From NCBI GenBank assembly GCA_026826555.1, contig JAKSZT010053837.1:2111687-2175686 (forward strand): DNA of 64,000 nt. The letters are read 5' to 3'. The stretch is from Tolypeutes matacus (taxonomy: Eukaryota; Chordata; Mammalia; Cingulata; Chlamyphoridae). Numbering within the stretch: position 1 is the stretch's first letter; every line of letters begins with the position of its first letter. The notes under the pieces were generated by a model. It saw only the letters and a program-made list of their open reading frames with translations, searched no databases and was not told the origin of the DNA. Below, piece by piece: positions 46,985 through 59,505 of the stretch. Both the position numbers and the translations under genes were made by a program.

Positions 46985-47670
46985 GCCGTCAAATACCCAT
47001 AGAATAAAACCCAAAGTCTTTAGCCAGACATTCAAGACCCTTCACAATCTAATCCCAATCCACCATCCAGCCTAATTTCCCTTACCATCCTACAGACAAA
47101 CTGGTCTTCTTACTGTTTTCCTAACATACTTGTCCTTTCCACCCTCTGGGCCTTTACCAATTAAACCCTTCTAATCCATTTTATATTTCCTTCTAAACCT
47201 AAGGCAAGCACAAGTCACATCTCTTCTAAAGCAAAAGTTTTTTTGATCATGACCAACAAAATACACTTTACATCAAAACCCTCTGGAGGATTGCTCACCC
47301 CTGAAACAATGAAAAAAAGTTTTACAATACAATCTTCCCTTACTTGGGAGATGCTCTCTGACAGCTTCAATTCTATTCTGTTGCATTCAAAAAAAATATC
47401 TTCCCTGACGAGCACATCTAGATGTGGTCTTGTCACCACAGAACTTAGCAAATTTATACCAATCATTCGGCAGTAAGCATTGACCTCTGACCTAGTAACT
47501 GTGAATTATCTTTGCGTATGTGTTATAACCACTCTTATTTCTTAAACTATAATACAATGTGAATTACTTGTGGACAAGCATGTCTTCTACTCCATTTTAA
47601 TCCTCTGCATTTAGCACAGAGCCTGGCACATAATTAGAATTCAGTAAATGTTTACTGAATCCTTCCTTGT
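46985..47670 (+). repeat. L2-like fragments
   Basis: ATAAAACCCAAAGTCTTTAG, then GACCCTTCACAATCTAATCC near the start and GCACAGAGCCTGGCACATAA, then CAGTAAATGTTTACTGAATC at the end are L2 3' sequence, with an unclear middle. Confidence 0.6.
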
Positions 47671-48437
47671 TACAGTGAATAGCTGTTGATAGACATAGGT
47701 CTTATATATTTTTGGTGTTGAAAGGATTTTCTGATTCCATTCCAAGCCAAAAGCTCTGTTGGTATGGGTGGGGGCACAGAACCCACTTCCCATTTCTAGA
47801 CCACAATATTCCAGAAGACTCCCAGGGAGAGTGCTTGGGAAGCACAGGACAAGTAAAACATTTCTTGCCTCTAAAGGAAAACAGGTAGAATTGTTGAAAG
47901 GTGGCCTTGGTCATCTAAAAGCAACATTAAATCCGCACTGTGCTTCCGCCATACTCAGGGATTTTACATGAAAGGAGAAGGAAAGAAAAATCTCTAACAC
48001 CTCTAGGTGGCTCAGGAGTCTGTAAAGGTCTGGAAAGCCTGTAATCCCTCCAGAGTTCAGGGGATCAGGGCACATCCCTTAGAAACCAATTAGACACCAA
48101 CGAAAATTATGCCCCAGATGAGGATGACGTGACTGCCGGATGTATCTATAGGGATGATCAAAGGGCACAAGGAAATGAGATTATCAATCAGAGGTAACTC
48201 TGTGGGGTGGGGGGGGGAGGAATATGGGTTTTGTCTCTAGAGAATAACTATTAAGAATAGGAGTTGACTAATTTGTAAACTGTCCACGAGTCACATCTCA
48301 TTTCTCAGGCCTTTCTATGTGAAGCTCAACCCTTTCTAATCTATGCAGTAGCTGGCTCTCCCACAAAATCACTTTTGTGTTCTCTATCAACAGTCATCCT
48401 CTTTGGCCAACTGCACAACTTCACAAGAGGCTTAATG

Positions 48438-48665
48438 GAGCAGTATCAATTCTATTACCAGTTTCTTCTACCCTTTGTCTAGAAAAGGGAAGTCTATAAC
48501 ATTCCATTTCATTCCATTTCAAATCCTGTAATATTTGGTAAAAGAGATTAAAACTAATGGATTTCAGTAAAAGTACTACAGTTATTTAGGAACTGGCTAT
48601 TCTTGTGTCTAAAAAGCTGTAGAGGCTGAAAGTCACTGAAAACAGACTGAAAATAGGGCCCATTT
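48438..48665 (+). repeat. Left arm of an approximately 225-bp inverted duplication
   Basis: Reverse complement of about 49930-50160 at roughly 88% by eye. The best-matching core is 48517-48665, including AACTAATGGATTTCAGTAAA and TATTCTTGTGTCTAAAAAGC. Family unknown. Confidence 0.85.
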
Positions 48666-48667
48666 TT

Positions 48668-48756
48668 AGTTCATTCAAAAAACATTTAATGAGCACCAAC
48701 TGTGAACTGGCACTGTGCTAGGTAAAGGGGATAACAGTGGTAACCAAAACAAAGAC
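48668..48756 (-). repeat. L2 3'-end fragment
   Basis: TTCATTCAAAAAACATTTAA, then GGCACTGTGCTAGGTAAAGG, then TAACAGTGGTAACCAAAACA. Antisense L2 tail between the inverted arm and a SINE. Confidence 0.65.
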
Positions 48757-48872
48757 GGGTTCGGTTCCCGGGGCCTCCTGGTGAAGGCGGGCCCGCCCGC
48801 ACGGCGTGGTTGGCTGACCCGGCGAGCGCAAGCAGCAAGGGGGGGATAAGTGAATAAATAAATTTAAAAAAA
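48757..48872 (+). mobile_element. 5'-truncated xenarthran SINE
   Basis: Begins inside the B-box (GGGTTCGGTTCCCGGGGCC) and continues with body and (AAAT)n tail. The first 65 or so bases of the head are missing, and no clear duplication flanks it. Confidence 0.85.
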
Positions 48873-49369
48873 ATAATAATAACTTTAGCTATAGTATGAG
48901 AATGGAATGGAGGGTGGCAAGAGAGGATGGGAGAAGAGCAGGTGAGAAGCTCCTGGAGCAATCCAGGGAGGGCCCATGTTGGCAACTGAGTTGGTAGCAG
49001 AAGAGAAGAGCAGACGGATCTGAGAGGCCAAGAGGAAGCCCTGATGGCTGAGGAATGACAGGAGAACGGGCGGCACAGCCGGGTCTCCCGCAGCTTACAA
49101 GCCCCCACCTCAAAGCACAGATCCATCTTTCTGCTTTAAAGGGCTTGCATAATTTGAACTCATTGCCTCTTAATTCTCATTTCCCATTCCAATTCCCTTC
49201 ACAAAAAATCCACTCTGGTTTTATCACTGCCCTTCACCCCCAACATCTAGGTTGGTTCCTGACATTTTTATTTGTTTTTTTTTCCCCCAGGACTCTTCCC
49301 CACTCAAATTTTACTCAGCCTTCAAGGTTCAATGTAAATTCCATTGCCTTTAACAGTCTTCCCCAACTT

Positions 49370-49570
49370 CTCTAGACTACATGGAATCTTCCCGTGTCAC
49401 TGAATCACACAGTTCAGCACATGATCACATGCTTCTCTTTGTTTCATCCACTTTAGGCATTATCCCAAATGGAGGCCCTGGAAGCAGGGGCAAGCCGTTT
49501 ACTATTCCCAGCTCCCTCCGCCCCGAGCACAGCCCGGGGCCCAACCACAGAAGTGTCCATCAAATGCTAG
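49370..49570 (+). repeat. L2-like fragment
   Basis: L2-type 3' sequence in sense orientation; diverged and with a GC-rich part around 49505-49550. Confidence 0.4.
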
Positions 49571-49929
49571 AGGCTCCCTGAAAAGCTGCAGACAACGCCT
49601 GCACCTGGCATTTCTCCAGAGCACTCAGATGACACGACTGGGGCAAGGGCAGGCTGATACTGCTGTCGTCACTCAGGGTGATCTCGTTCAGCTTGCGCAC
49701 AACGTCAGGATGAGGAGCCAAGAAACCAGTGTTAGTCTGGTCTGTAGCCAATTTTTTTAAAAGATGCAGCCTGAGGCATTATGTCTTAGCACCTGGTAGC
49801 TGGGAAGTGACATAAACTGGGTGACCACATTGGCATGTAGCAGTTGGGGAAAAGATGATCCAATCTGCATAACCTCATGCAAACTCAAGCTTAGAAGCAG
49901 AGCTAGCAAACACACAGAAACCAGTGGGC

Positions 49930-50160
49930 AAAATGGCCCCTATTTTTAGTTTGTTTTCAGTGACTTTCAGACACTACAGCTTTTTAGACACAAGAATAGC
50001 CAAATCCTGAACAACTGTAGTACTTTTACTGAAATCCATTAGTTTTACTCTCTTTCACCAAATACTACAGGATTTGAAATAGAATAATGAAGACTTCCCT
50101 TCTGCAAATAAAGGGATAGCAGAAACTGTGCAATAGAATTGATAATAACAATACCATGGG
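49930..50160 (-). repeat. Right arm of the approximately 225-bp inverted duplication
   Basis: Mate of 48438-48665, about 1.27 kb away. Divergence near 12% makes this an older event than the 43.3/46.1-kb pair. Confidence 0.85.
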
Positions 50161-51042
50161 CAGTCAAACTGTAACCAGGAAGATCAAGATCTTACTACAC
50201 TTCCATCAGGAAGGACAATAATTGCTTCCATTAAGCCAAAACAATGCCTTTACTACACAGAACAGCTGGCTGAATCGGGATGCCTGTTAAGAAATTGGAG
50301 ATGGGGTAAGAGTCAATACATTCTTATTCATTCATAGCTATAACTACATTAGCAAGTCTAATTCAAAACAAAGAAACATGCATTTGGCCTTTAACCATAG
50401 CAAACAATCTAAGACCTTAGCTGAGTTCAAAGATGAAATGCTTATGAAAGTCCTCAGCACAGTACCTAGTCCACAGTAAGCTGCTCAATAAATGGGGTCT
50501 TTTATCATCATTCACACCTATACTTTAACATAGAAAAGAGTAGGAAGACTTTTTTTACCTGACGATTGTCCCCTGGCTATAACAATTCAATGCTTTAAAA
50601 TTTTTATATACAGTATTTTTATAGATCGCATCATTCCATAAAACATTAAGAATATGACTCTGAAATCCACAAACAGGCTGCGAAAGAGTTACCACAAGAA
50701 GAGCCTTTCAGAATAAGCCTGACCTGAAATGGGTACACTTGATTCCCAATCCAGCCTCCTGATGAAATTCCAGAAGCCTCTAGAATTACTTGTGAATGTG
50801 GGACTTGAGCTAAATATTCTGGGTAGAACAGAACAGCAAGAGCTTGGGAGAGTCCCACAACGCCGCTGTTCTTTTCCTCTTTGGGAAATGAAAGGGCTGA
50901 AGCCTGTGGTTCACTGATGGTTATCCTGTGCCTCATCATAGAATAGAAATGAGTGCTGGAGAATTAACAAACCGTTGTGGATCCCTTATGTTTTGGTTTT
51001 TACTCAGAGCCATAATAAGAGATATTTTAGCTTACTAAAATC

Positions 51043-51546
51043 TGCTGGGAGCAATACACCAGAAATGGGTTGGCTTTACAATGGGGATTTATTAAGGTAA
51101 AAGCTTACAGTTCTGAGGCTGTAAAAGTGTTCAAATCAAAGCATCATCAGATGCTTTCTTCTTGAGCTGCAGCTGTGGGCGATTAGTCACACGGCAGTGT
51201 TCACTCATCTTAGCCATCTTTCTCCTCTCCTCTGGCCTCGCTGCTTTCAGCTTAGTACTGCTCTGTCTGTGGCTCTTCTCTCTCCTGGGTTCATTGATTT
51301 CAACTTCTGAAGGCCTCTCTCTTTCTCTGCAGCCTTTTTCTGTATCTCACTTTTTATTACATTTATAAAGGACTCCAGTAAGGATTAAGACCCACTCTGG
51401 GTCACACAATCTAATCAAAAGCCCTTAACTATAGTAAATTAATCAAAAGGTCATACCTACAATAGATTTACATACACCGATAAAGCTAATGGACTAGCTT
51501 TAAGGACAGGCTTTTCTGGGGTCCACGAAAGCTTCAAACTGCCACA
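51043..51546 (-). mobile_element. MaLR-type solo LTR
   Basis: On the minus strand it begins TGTGGCAGTTTGAAGC and ends GCTCCCAGCA, with TTAATAAATCCCCATTGTAA (poly(A) signal) near the end. Layout matches the ERVL-MaLR LTR, about 504 bp. No internal region adjoins it. Confidence 0.7.
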
Positions 51547-51850
51547 ATAGAGAAAGAAAAAGAAATAATAGGAGAGTATTTTTCATCAGTAGATTGATCT
51601 TTATTTCTACTAAATGAATCCACTTATTCTCTTTTCTATCTATAGGCATAAAATAAAAGTCCAAATTCAGTAATCTTTTCCCCCATATTTATTTCTCATC
51701 TAGCACTTAGAAACATAATAGGGGCAAATAGAATTAAGTAATACAGAGTTCATAAGTAAAGGAAAAATGCAACTTTATTTAAAAAAAAAAACAAAACTAG
51801 TTTTCAGAAGGTTAACAAGACCAAAAAGGTTGATCAATAAGTCAATGTTG

Positions 51851-52260
51851 AGGGAAGGAGATGTGGCTCAAGCAATTGGGCTCCCGTCTACCATATGGGA
51901 GGTCCAGGGTTCAATTCCTGGGGCCTCCTGGCGAAAAGCAAGCTGGCCCACGCGGCGAGCTGGCCTCAGCGGAGAGCAGGCCCATGTGGAGTGCTGGCCT
52001 GCGCGGAGAGCTGGCGTAGCAAGATGACACAACAAAAAGAAACACAAAAGTGAGACAATAAGAGATGTAGCAGACCAGGAAGCTGAGGTGGCGCAAGAGA
52101 TTGAGCAGCCTCTCACCACTCTGGAAGGTCCCAGGATCGGTTCCCAGTGCCGCCTGAAGAGAAGACAAGCAGACACAGAACACACAGAGAGCAGACAGCG
52201 AGCACAAAACCATGGGGGTAGGGGTGGGGGGATAAATAAATAAATAAATCTTAAAAAAAA
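51851..52260 (+). mobile_element. Xenarthran SINE, long dimeric form
   Basis: Head (GGAGATGTGGCTCAAGC), body with repeated GCGGAGAGC-type blocks, second unit (CAGGATCGGTTCCC), tail. Duplication AATAAGTCAATGTTG (51836-51850) and AATAAGTCGATGTTG (52261-52275). Confidence 0.93.
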
Positions 52261-52487
52261 AATAAGTCGATGTTGGCAACTGGTTATTTTGTTTTCTAAC
52301 TCGTAATAATAATTGTTTTTTTAAAAGACTATTGGTATGGAGATTTCACATGCATTATCTAATATGATCCTTACAGTAGTGCAAGAGTATTAGCCCTTTT
52401 TAGGAGCTGGAAAACTAAAATAACTCAGGTTACATGACTTAGTCAAAGTCAGCCAGTTAGGGCACATGCAAGATAAAAACATGATGC

Positions 52488-52917
52488 TGTGGATTGAATC
52501 ATGTCCCCCACAAAAGACATGTTCAAATCTTAATCTGCATGCCTGTGGGTGTGAGCCTGTGGGTGTGAGCCTGTGGGTGTGAGCCCATTGTAAATAGGAC
52601 CTTTTGAAGACATTATTATCAGTTGAAATGCGCCACACTGAATCAGGGTGGGTCTTAATCCATATGAATGGAGGCCTTATAAAGACAGGAAATTTGGATG
52701 CGTTTCCTCAGTAGAAATCAGAAGAAGACAGAGAAATCACCACATGACAGGGAACAGCCACCACCAGAAGATTACCGACCGCAGGAGAAAGCTTGGCCTT
52801 GCTGACATATTGAGTTTAGATTTTTAGTCTTCAAAACCATGAGACAATCAATGCTTGTTGTTTAAGCCAACCCATAGTATGGTATTTGTCATAGCAGCTC
52901 TGGCAAACTGAGACACA
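52488..52917 (+). mobile_element. MaLR-type solo LTR (MLT1/MST-like)
   Basis: Begins TGTGGATTGAATCATGTCCC and ends GGCAAACTGAGACACA, with GGGTGGGTCTTAATCCATAT, then CTTATAAAGACAGGAAATTT and GTTGTTTAAGCCAACCCATA in the usual MaLR order. It contains three tandem 14-bp units (GCCTGTGGGTGTGA type) at about 52540-52582. Confidence 0.8.
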
Positions 52918-54417
52918 TAGGCTACAGATTTGACCCCTAGTCCTCTGATCTTTCCAGTTTAACCTGATGGTTGCCTTGATACAGATGTTAGACCACCCAA
53001 GGAATGGGTTTGGGGAATGGCTCTGAGTCCACCAGATGACCGTGAAACCCCCTGAGGATAAGGATGCTGCACTAGGACAGCACTCTACCACTTAGACCCA
53101 GCTTTTTCTTCCTTCCTGCTCTCTTTTCTGATCCGTTTCTTTTCTTCCCTTTACTTTTTTTTCTGTAACTATCAAATATTTAGTAGAAGCATGAAAAAAT
53201 TATTATCAAGACCTGGAAATGGTTAATTTGGATTCTCCTAATTCCCATCTTTCCCTTTCCCCTCAACCTTAAATTTTACTTCTGTAGAGGAAATAGCAGG
53301 ACACAGTATGGAGCAGAGCACCTACCTCTCTCTTGCTCTACTCTCTCCTGTAATTTCTACATCTGGATTACCTTTTGCTCCCATTAACTTAAATTGGCCC
53401 TCTCTACATTTGTGGCTTTCTATTGGAAGCTCAAAATATAGTTTATTCTCTTTGTTAACATTTCCCCCCAACTTTAACTATTTTTCATCTATTTAAAAAA
53501 TAATTACATAAATTTTTCTGAATAAAACCTCAATAGAAATAGATTCTGCTCAAATTATTAGAAATCCATAGATTGTATTCTTCATCCAAATAGGAATTAT
53601 AGGATTTCTCCCTTACAAAAGTCCATCCTAGGTTATAAAGTCATTTTTATGATTCAAATTTTTAATGTCACTCCATTAACAAGTTTTAAGTATTATTTTT
53701 AAAGAGGGTTGCAGAGAAGATATATGGGTCTTTAAACTGTGTTCATTCAGTAACTGACTTCAAAATTGAAAATAAAATGGAAAAAAAGGGGGGTGGAGCT
53801 TTACCATTAATGACAATGAAAGACATTCCAAAGACATCCAAATTCATTCTTTTTTTGCTAAGATGAGGATGCATGCATAATTAAACCATTCAATCCTTTA
53901 GGGAGTGGGGAGAAACAATGTTATGGTCTGGTTTTGTCAGGCTACTGGGTGACTTACTAATGACTAAATAGGACAATCTATCATTTCATTTAAAATAATA
54001 TAAAAATTATTCCAACTGTTCTCAATTCACATGGATTCAAGGACTTGTATCCACCCATGAATACAGCTATGTTTCTAGAGCTGTTAGCTCTTCTTTATCA
54101 AAGTTTGGTATTTAAGGACCACACAAAATTAGCATTGTTTAAGTGCAGCAGTTTTTTATTATACTGTTAGTGTCATGTTTCAAATTTATTCAGCTAGATG
54201 AAAACATTTTGTTATTAGGTTATTTTCCAATAGCAGCTATATGTTTATTCTATCTGAACAAATAAACTTTGCAAATCATTTATGTCAAAACAATCCCACA
54301 CATTCTCTACACTTTCAATTTAGTTTCATTACTGTTTAATCCAATCAAATATATTCTAAACTAATAAAATAGATCATATGAAATAGAAATGGTTAAAAAC
54401 CTACATGTAGGCTAATT

Positions 54418-54540
54418 TATATCTCAAGTATTTATTGAAAACTTAAGAAGTGCTTAGAAAACACAAAGATGAGCAAAATGTAGTCCTCAGCCTTAAAGAA
54501 GATAATCCAATATGGGAGTTAAGGTTAACAAGTGAAAAAG
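54418..54540 (-). repeat. L2 3'-end fragment
   Basis: CTCAAGTATTTATTGAAAAC, then CTTAGAAAACACAAAGATGA, then GTCCTCAGCCTTAAAGAAGA. Antisense L2 tail, diverged. Confidence 0.5.
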
Positions 54541-57500
54541 AGAAATAACAATGTAAGGTTTAAATTAAATTTTAAGGTAATAATGAAAAACTTGTGACAG
54601 GACAATCCATGATTATCAAATTAGCCATTTTGTTTAGAATACTGACTGGGCTTAGAAAAAGGGGAGGCTGATCAGGTAGGGTCAAAGTCCCTGCCGAACA
54701 GGCCCACAGATGAGGCCAGCAGAAACAAAGTCCATTCTAGAACCCAGTCCTAAATTTCAGGATCAAAAAAGCCTTGAGAGTCAGGACTCACTGGTAATCA
54801 GGTATCAAAGCTAAGAAAAAGAACCCCTTTCACCTGGTTGAAGCTGAAGTTTACTAAGCTAGCTCTTATCGTCAAAGCAGGGCCTGTTCCCTATTAAAGA
54901 ACTAAGCCTGCTACATGCCCCACATCCCATCCCTTCCTTCAGTAATCCATCATATTTTATGTCCATGTAACTGGGGCCTCCATGGAAGTTTGCATCTCTC
55001 TTGTTTGAAGGAAAAAGCTCATTAAGATGCTGCTATAAGCTTCTGGAGGGAGAGGGATCCCTCTTGTTTCTCTTCTTTAAAGTCATTTCCTCAGGGTAAG
55101 TGTGCCTGAGAGTGTGGGTGGAATCTGAGCCACATTTCTTCACTCCCATATCTAGTGACCATAAAAACCATCTCACATATCTGATGCTTTCTTCCTCAAT
55201 CATCTCAGGATAACTGAAAGTTCTAAAAGGATGAAGAAATTAATCCAAGAAATAACTTTGTCTTTCTATTATCACATCCACACGAAACTGACACATATCT
55301 GTAACTGCAGAAAGGAATAGACAGTTTGTAGTGAAAATTGTCTCCAAAGACCTTGTAGTTTCCTGTAGCACCTGTGAGAAGTTAGTGCGCTTTTCCACAA
55401 CCAGTTATTTACCCCCAAAGCAAAATATTTAAGAAACATCTGTTGATATGTCCTTTATCTCATATCCCTGGCATGTCCTCTGAGCAGCTGGACCTTGGCA
55501 AAGAAACAGCCTGCCAAGAATTGATGGCCATACCTTCCCCAGCATTCCTTTCCATTTACCCCAATTTTCTGTCTACCCTGAGGAACAGACTTACTAACAG
55601 AATTTCTAGGTTGGGGGTGGCTTTTAACCAGCCAGAACCCTCTCTCAGATGTCAGAAAGAGCTTTGGCTGCTCAGGTACTCCTAAACAAGGCCAACCCCA
55701 AAGTTACCTCCCATGCTAGAAGAAATGCCGGGTTCTGGAAATGTGGCCAGGAATATGGTGCTTGGGGCTGACTCAATGGGCTTTCATCTTGGTCTAGGAA
55801 ACATTTCCTCTATGACATGTGGATGTCAGGATGTTCTGACTCAGTGTATCCTATCGCATGTCCCCTAGGGTTGAACCAGGTGATTACTCATTACTGCCCA
55901 ATGAGTGCCCACCCTTCCTCCACCACCAAGCTAAAACGACTGAGAAGAACCTTCACAGGTAACAACGGAGTACTATAGGTAAATGGCACAACAAAGGCTA
56001 AAACATCTCTGCTAGAAACTCAAAATGAAGTCATTTCTTAAGGGGGTGTCTGATTGTCCAGTTTGGCAAGACAGAGCCCCCTTGGGGAAAAAGTGCCTCA
56101 AATGAGAGCAGGGTGAGATAACCACTTTGTTGTGAAGCACATCTTAGTGTACCCTCTAAGGAAAATTCTGATCCCATTAATAGATTCCAAGGTAAAGTCA
56201 CTCATAGTGGTTACAAGAGGCATTAAGTAAGAACTTCCTAAACTTACCAAATTAGTTTGGTGGAGCTCTAGTAACCGTGGTCGTTATATTTAGTGCAGTT
56301 ATACTCTCAGCTTAAAAATGTGCCTTTGAGGCTCAATATGAGCAGAAATGAGCCTAATGTTATAATTCTCAGTTACAGAACTCTGAAAACTGAATCTTTA
56401 AGGAGACAGACAGAATCACAGCAGAAACAAAAGGCTTTAATTGGCTATAGGTGGCTATAGATGATCTGAAAGAAATAAGAAATGAGAACCGGAGACATGG
56501 AACTCTTATCTAAACCTGCCCAGAGTTTCAAAGTGTTAATATACCGACTCATGATTAATTCTATTTCTTAAACAGGAAACGCTTAGATTTCAAACCATCA
56601 ATTGCCAATAATACCAAATTCACTGTACTCTCCTTGCAACAAATTATGAAAGGTATGAAAATGACGATATCTATCAACAGCCTGTTTTTCCATTACTCTG
56701 GCAGTATCTGCCTCAGCCAACAGCTTTCTGTTAAAGGTTACTGTGCATTGTCAAATTACATCCTCTGCTGTGAGCCAGTGTAAAAGAGCTTTAGTAATGT
56801 CTGCGAAACAGGGCAAGCAAAGGATGAAAACTCTGTGCTGGAATTTGAAGAGATGGAAACCCTCAGTGCCCTCCTTCAGGATAGACAGAAATTACTCAGT
56901 TCTTTCCAGGTACTTCATAAAATCATTTTAGGTGCTTAACATTTGCAATTTGAGAAGTTAATTGTTTTATTGTAAAAACAAAGAAACAAAACAAATAAAC
57001 AAAAACATACAATAAGTTTTAAAATAGCCCCCCTAATTATTTAGGAGAAACATTCTACACACACTCTCCTTATTTCATTGTATATAATGTCAAAGAATGG
57101 TGACCTGATCTCTGGAGTCTGTGTTAACTATAAATGTTTCGTAAGAGTTTTGATACCATAACACTAGTCTTCCTGGTTCTTGCCATAAGGACTGAGAACT
57201 GACAGCAGGAGCTGAGACATACAACATTTGCTGTTCTTAGATCACAGGTAAATGGAAAAAGCCATGGACAGAAAGTTCTGGCTTTGAGCTATCTATATGG
57301 AGACTGTGGCACTTCTAGCTAATAAATACTGCAACCAAGTGAACAAGCATTTGAGCTAAGTCAAAAATACACTGAACAATGCGGGATTAATTAAATAGAA
57401 CAGTTACATCAATCAAAAGCTATAAAATAGATAATTACCCAACAAATTTAAAGTAGCAATGACCTAGCAGTAGTAGTGAGTTTGAGCTCACTGTGCAGTA

Positions 57501-57560
57501 TGACTTACTCATCTGGCTCAATGAGATTCTGAGTCCTTTGAATCCCACCACAAACCTTAC

Positions 57561-57699
57561 CTGCAAGCAAGTGAACAGAACTGAAGCTCTTCTCCAGTTT
57601 ACCCAGAAGTACAGTGAGAAAACAGTCTGCAGACAGAGAGGCAACATCTTGGGAGCTCTGATCATAAACTACAACCTTCTGGTTACAATCGATGTCAAC
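57561..57699 (-). CDS. DUSP16: DUSP16 coding exon 2: rhodanese-like domain
   Basis: Encodes residues 77-122 plus the first base of Gly123. Translation is VDIDCNQKVVVYDQSSQDVA, then SLSADCFLTVLLGKLEKSFS, then SVHLLA. This is the middle of the N-terminal rhodanese/CH2 domain that binds MAP kinases. Acceptor TTTCAG and donor CAGGTAAGG are canonical. Phase 0 in and phase 1 out agree with both neighbours. A few changes from human as I recall it (Asn for Ser after DC, Ala for Ser in SLSAD, Ser for Asn in SFSS) are conservative. Confidence 0.97.
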
Positions 57700-57804
57700 C
57701 TGAAATGCAAATGTGAGGCTGTTAGGAATAAAGTGAAGAAAATAATCCCATAACTACTGGCTGAGTAGGACTGTACATTTTACTGGCACTGAAGCAAACA
57801 GATG

Positions 57805-58132
57805 CTGTTTTAGTTTCCTAGCTGCTAAAACAAATACCAGACAATGGGTTGGCTTTTCTGTCATATGGCAAAGTACATGGTGGCATCTTCTTTCTCTTCT
57901 GGGTTCCACTGACTTCGGGCTGTTCCCTTTGGCTTTTCTCCATACCCAATTCCCTTTCTTTAAAAGGACTTCAGCCATATTGGATCAAGGCCACCCTCAT
58001 CCAGTTTAGGTACACCTTAACTAATAACCGCTTCAAAACTTCAAAGGGCCTAATTACAAATGGGTTCACATTCACAGGACCAGGGTTTGGGACCTGAACA
58101 TGCCTTTTGTGGGGAACATGATTCAGTGCCTA
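57805..58132 (-). mobile_element. 3' LTR of the MaLR element
   Basis: Starts near GGCACTGAATCATGTTCCCC and ends GGAAACTAAAACA. Shares CATGTTCAGGTCCCAAA and AGCAGCTAGGAAACTAAAAC-type ends with the 61108-61558 LTR, but lacks a central block, hence 328 against 451 bp. Confidence 0.8.
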
Positions 58133-58890
58133 AGAGTCTCCTCTGGATCACAAAAAAGCATGTTATTCCCAAGGGCAAAGTATATTTATTCCATCACATC
58201 CCAAAAACCTGAAGCTATTTTAGAACAATGCTAGGCACAAGAATCATCAAAATCAGATATGGTGTCCATCCTGGGCAAACTTTCTCTCTCTGATGGACCT
58301 GTGAAACCAGAAAACAAGTTATCTGCTTCCAATATACAATGGTACAACAGGCATACGGTAGACATTCTTTTTCCAGAAGGGAAAAACTGGAAGGAAAACA
58401 AGGGCCACGGGTCCCAAGCAAGTCCAAAACCCAGCAGGGCAAACTCCGTGAGGTCTGAGTCATCTATGGGTTGATGTTTGGTCCTCCAGGTCTGATGGAG
58501 CAGCAGCCTCACCCCTTCCAAGTGCTTGCATAGCAGCCATTTCTCCCCAGACATTGGGGGAGAGGCCCCATCTTCTCCAAGTATCAGGATGGTTGCCAGG
58601 CTCTCCTTGAATGCCAGGAACCCAGGCCCCACCACCTCTGAGCATTGGGGTGGCAGCCCTCTGCCTGAACAATGGGATGGGGCACAAGGCCACCCCATCC
58701 AGGCGGAGAGGAGGACCCACCCTTTCCACGCATGTGGGTGGGCTGGCTCTCTTGGCCCAAGGTTTTGGTTCAGACCTCGGCTTCCATGGTTCTGCTCTTG
58801 AAGTCATTCTTCCTTCAATTCATTCCTTCTCTGCCCCTTTCAGTCCAGGATGGCAGTGGTTCTGCTCTTACAAATTAAGAGAAACTTGTC

Positions 58891-59004
58891 TGGGGTTGGA
58901 TGTGGCTCAACTGGTTGGGCGTCCGTCTCCCATATGGAGGGACCCGGGTTCGATCCCCGGGATCTCCGGTAAAAAAAATAAAAATTAAAAAAAAAAAAAA
59001 AAAA
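58891..59004 (+). mobile_element. Xenarthran SINE, short head-only form, nested in MaLR
   Basis: Head (TGGCTCAACTGGTTGGGCGT, then GGTTCGATCCCCGGGATCTC) and poly(A). Exact 14-bp duplication AAGAGAAACTTGTC at 58877-58890 and 59005-59018. Confidence 0.95.
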
Positions 59005-59159
59005 AAGAGAAACTTGTCAGTTTTGTTTTGCAGTTCAAGCAGGTCCAAAGCATTAGACAACAGAACTGCACACAGATCCTTCCTAGAAAGCTGCATTTCC
59101 AACTCTGAATTCTTCTGAGATGTCTGATTGGATCCACGTTCCACTATACTCTCTTTTTT

Positions 59160-59505
59160 AGAATTTTATTTTATTTATTTCTCCACTCCCACCCCCTGGC
59201 ATTGTTTGTGCTCGCTGTCTGCTTGTCTTCTTTTTTATGAGGTACCGGGAACCAAACCTGGGACCTCCGACGTGGGAGGGAGGCACCCACTCACTTGAGC
59301 CACATCTGCTCCCTGCTTGTTATGTTGCTTGTTGTGTTTTCCTTGTTGCATCTCATTGTGTCATCTTGTGGCGTCAGCCCATCACATCAGCTCATCGTGT
59401 CAGCTCGCTATCTTGCTCATCTTCTTTAGGAGGCATCAGGAACTGAACCCAGGACCTCCCACGTGGTAGGTGGATACCCAACTGCTTAAGCCACATTCGC
59501 TTCCC
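59160..59505 (-). mobile_element. Xenarthran SINE, long dimeric form, nested in MaLR
   Basis: Antisense; tail with TTTTATTTTATTTATTT, first complement unit GGGAACCAAACCTGGGACCT, body, second unit GGAACTGAACCCAGGACCTC. No convincing duplication found. Both units keep the same orientation. Confidence 0.88.

Larger units (their letters stand above)
40718..57560 (-). other. DUSP16: DUSP16 intron 2
   Basis: 16.8 kb, canonical ends (GT at 57559-57560, AG at 40718-40719 on minus). It contains four SINEs, MIR, L2 and L1 fragments, two MaLR-type solo LTRs and two inverted duplications. The long intervals 44100-45840 and 52930-57430 show no repeat or gene that I can name, apart from an L2-like tail at 54418-54540. 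Confidence 0.85.

Noticed and set aside
58231..58807. Overlapping 115- and 155-codon frames on the minus strand
   Set aside because: They lie in the MaLR internal region between its LTRs and are decayed retrotransposon sequence, not a host gene.
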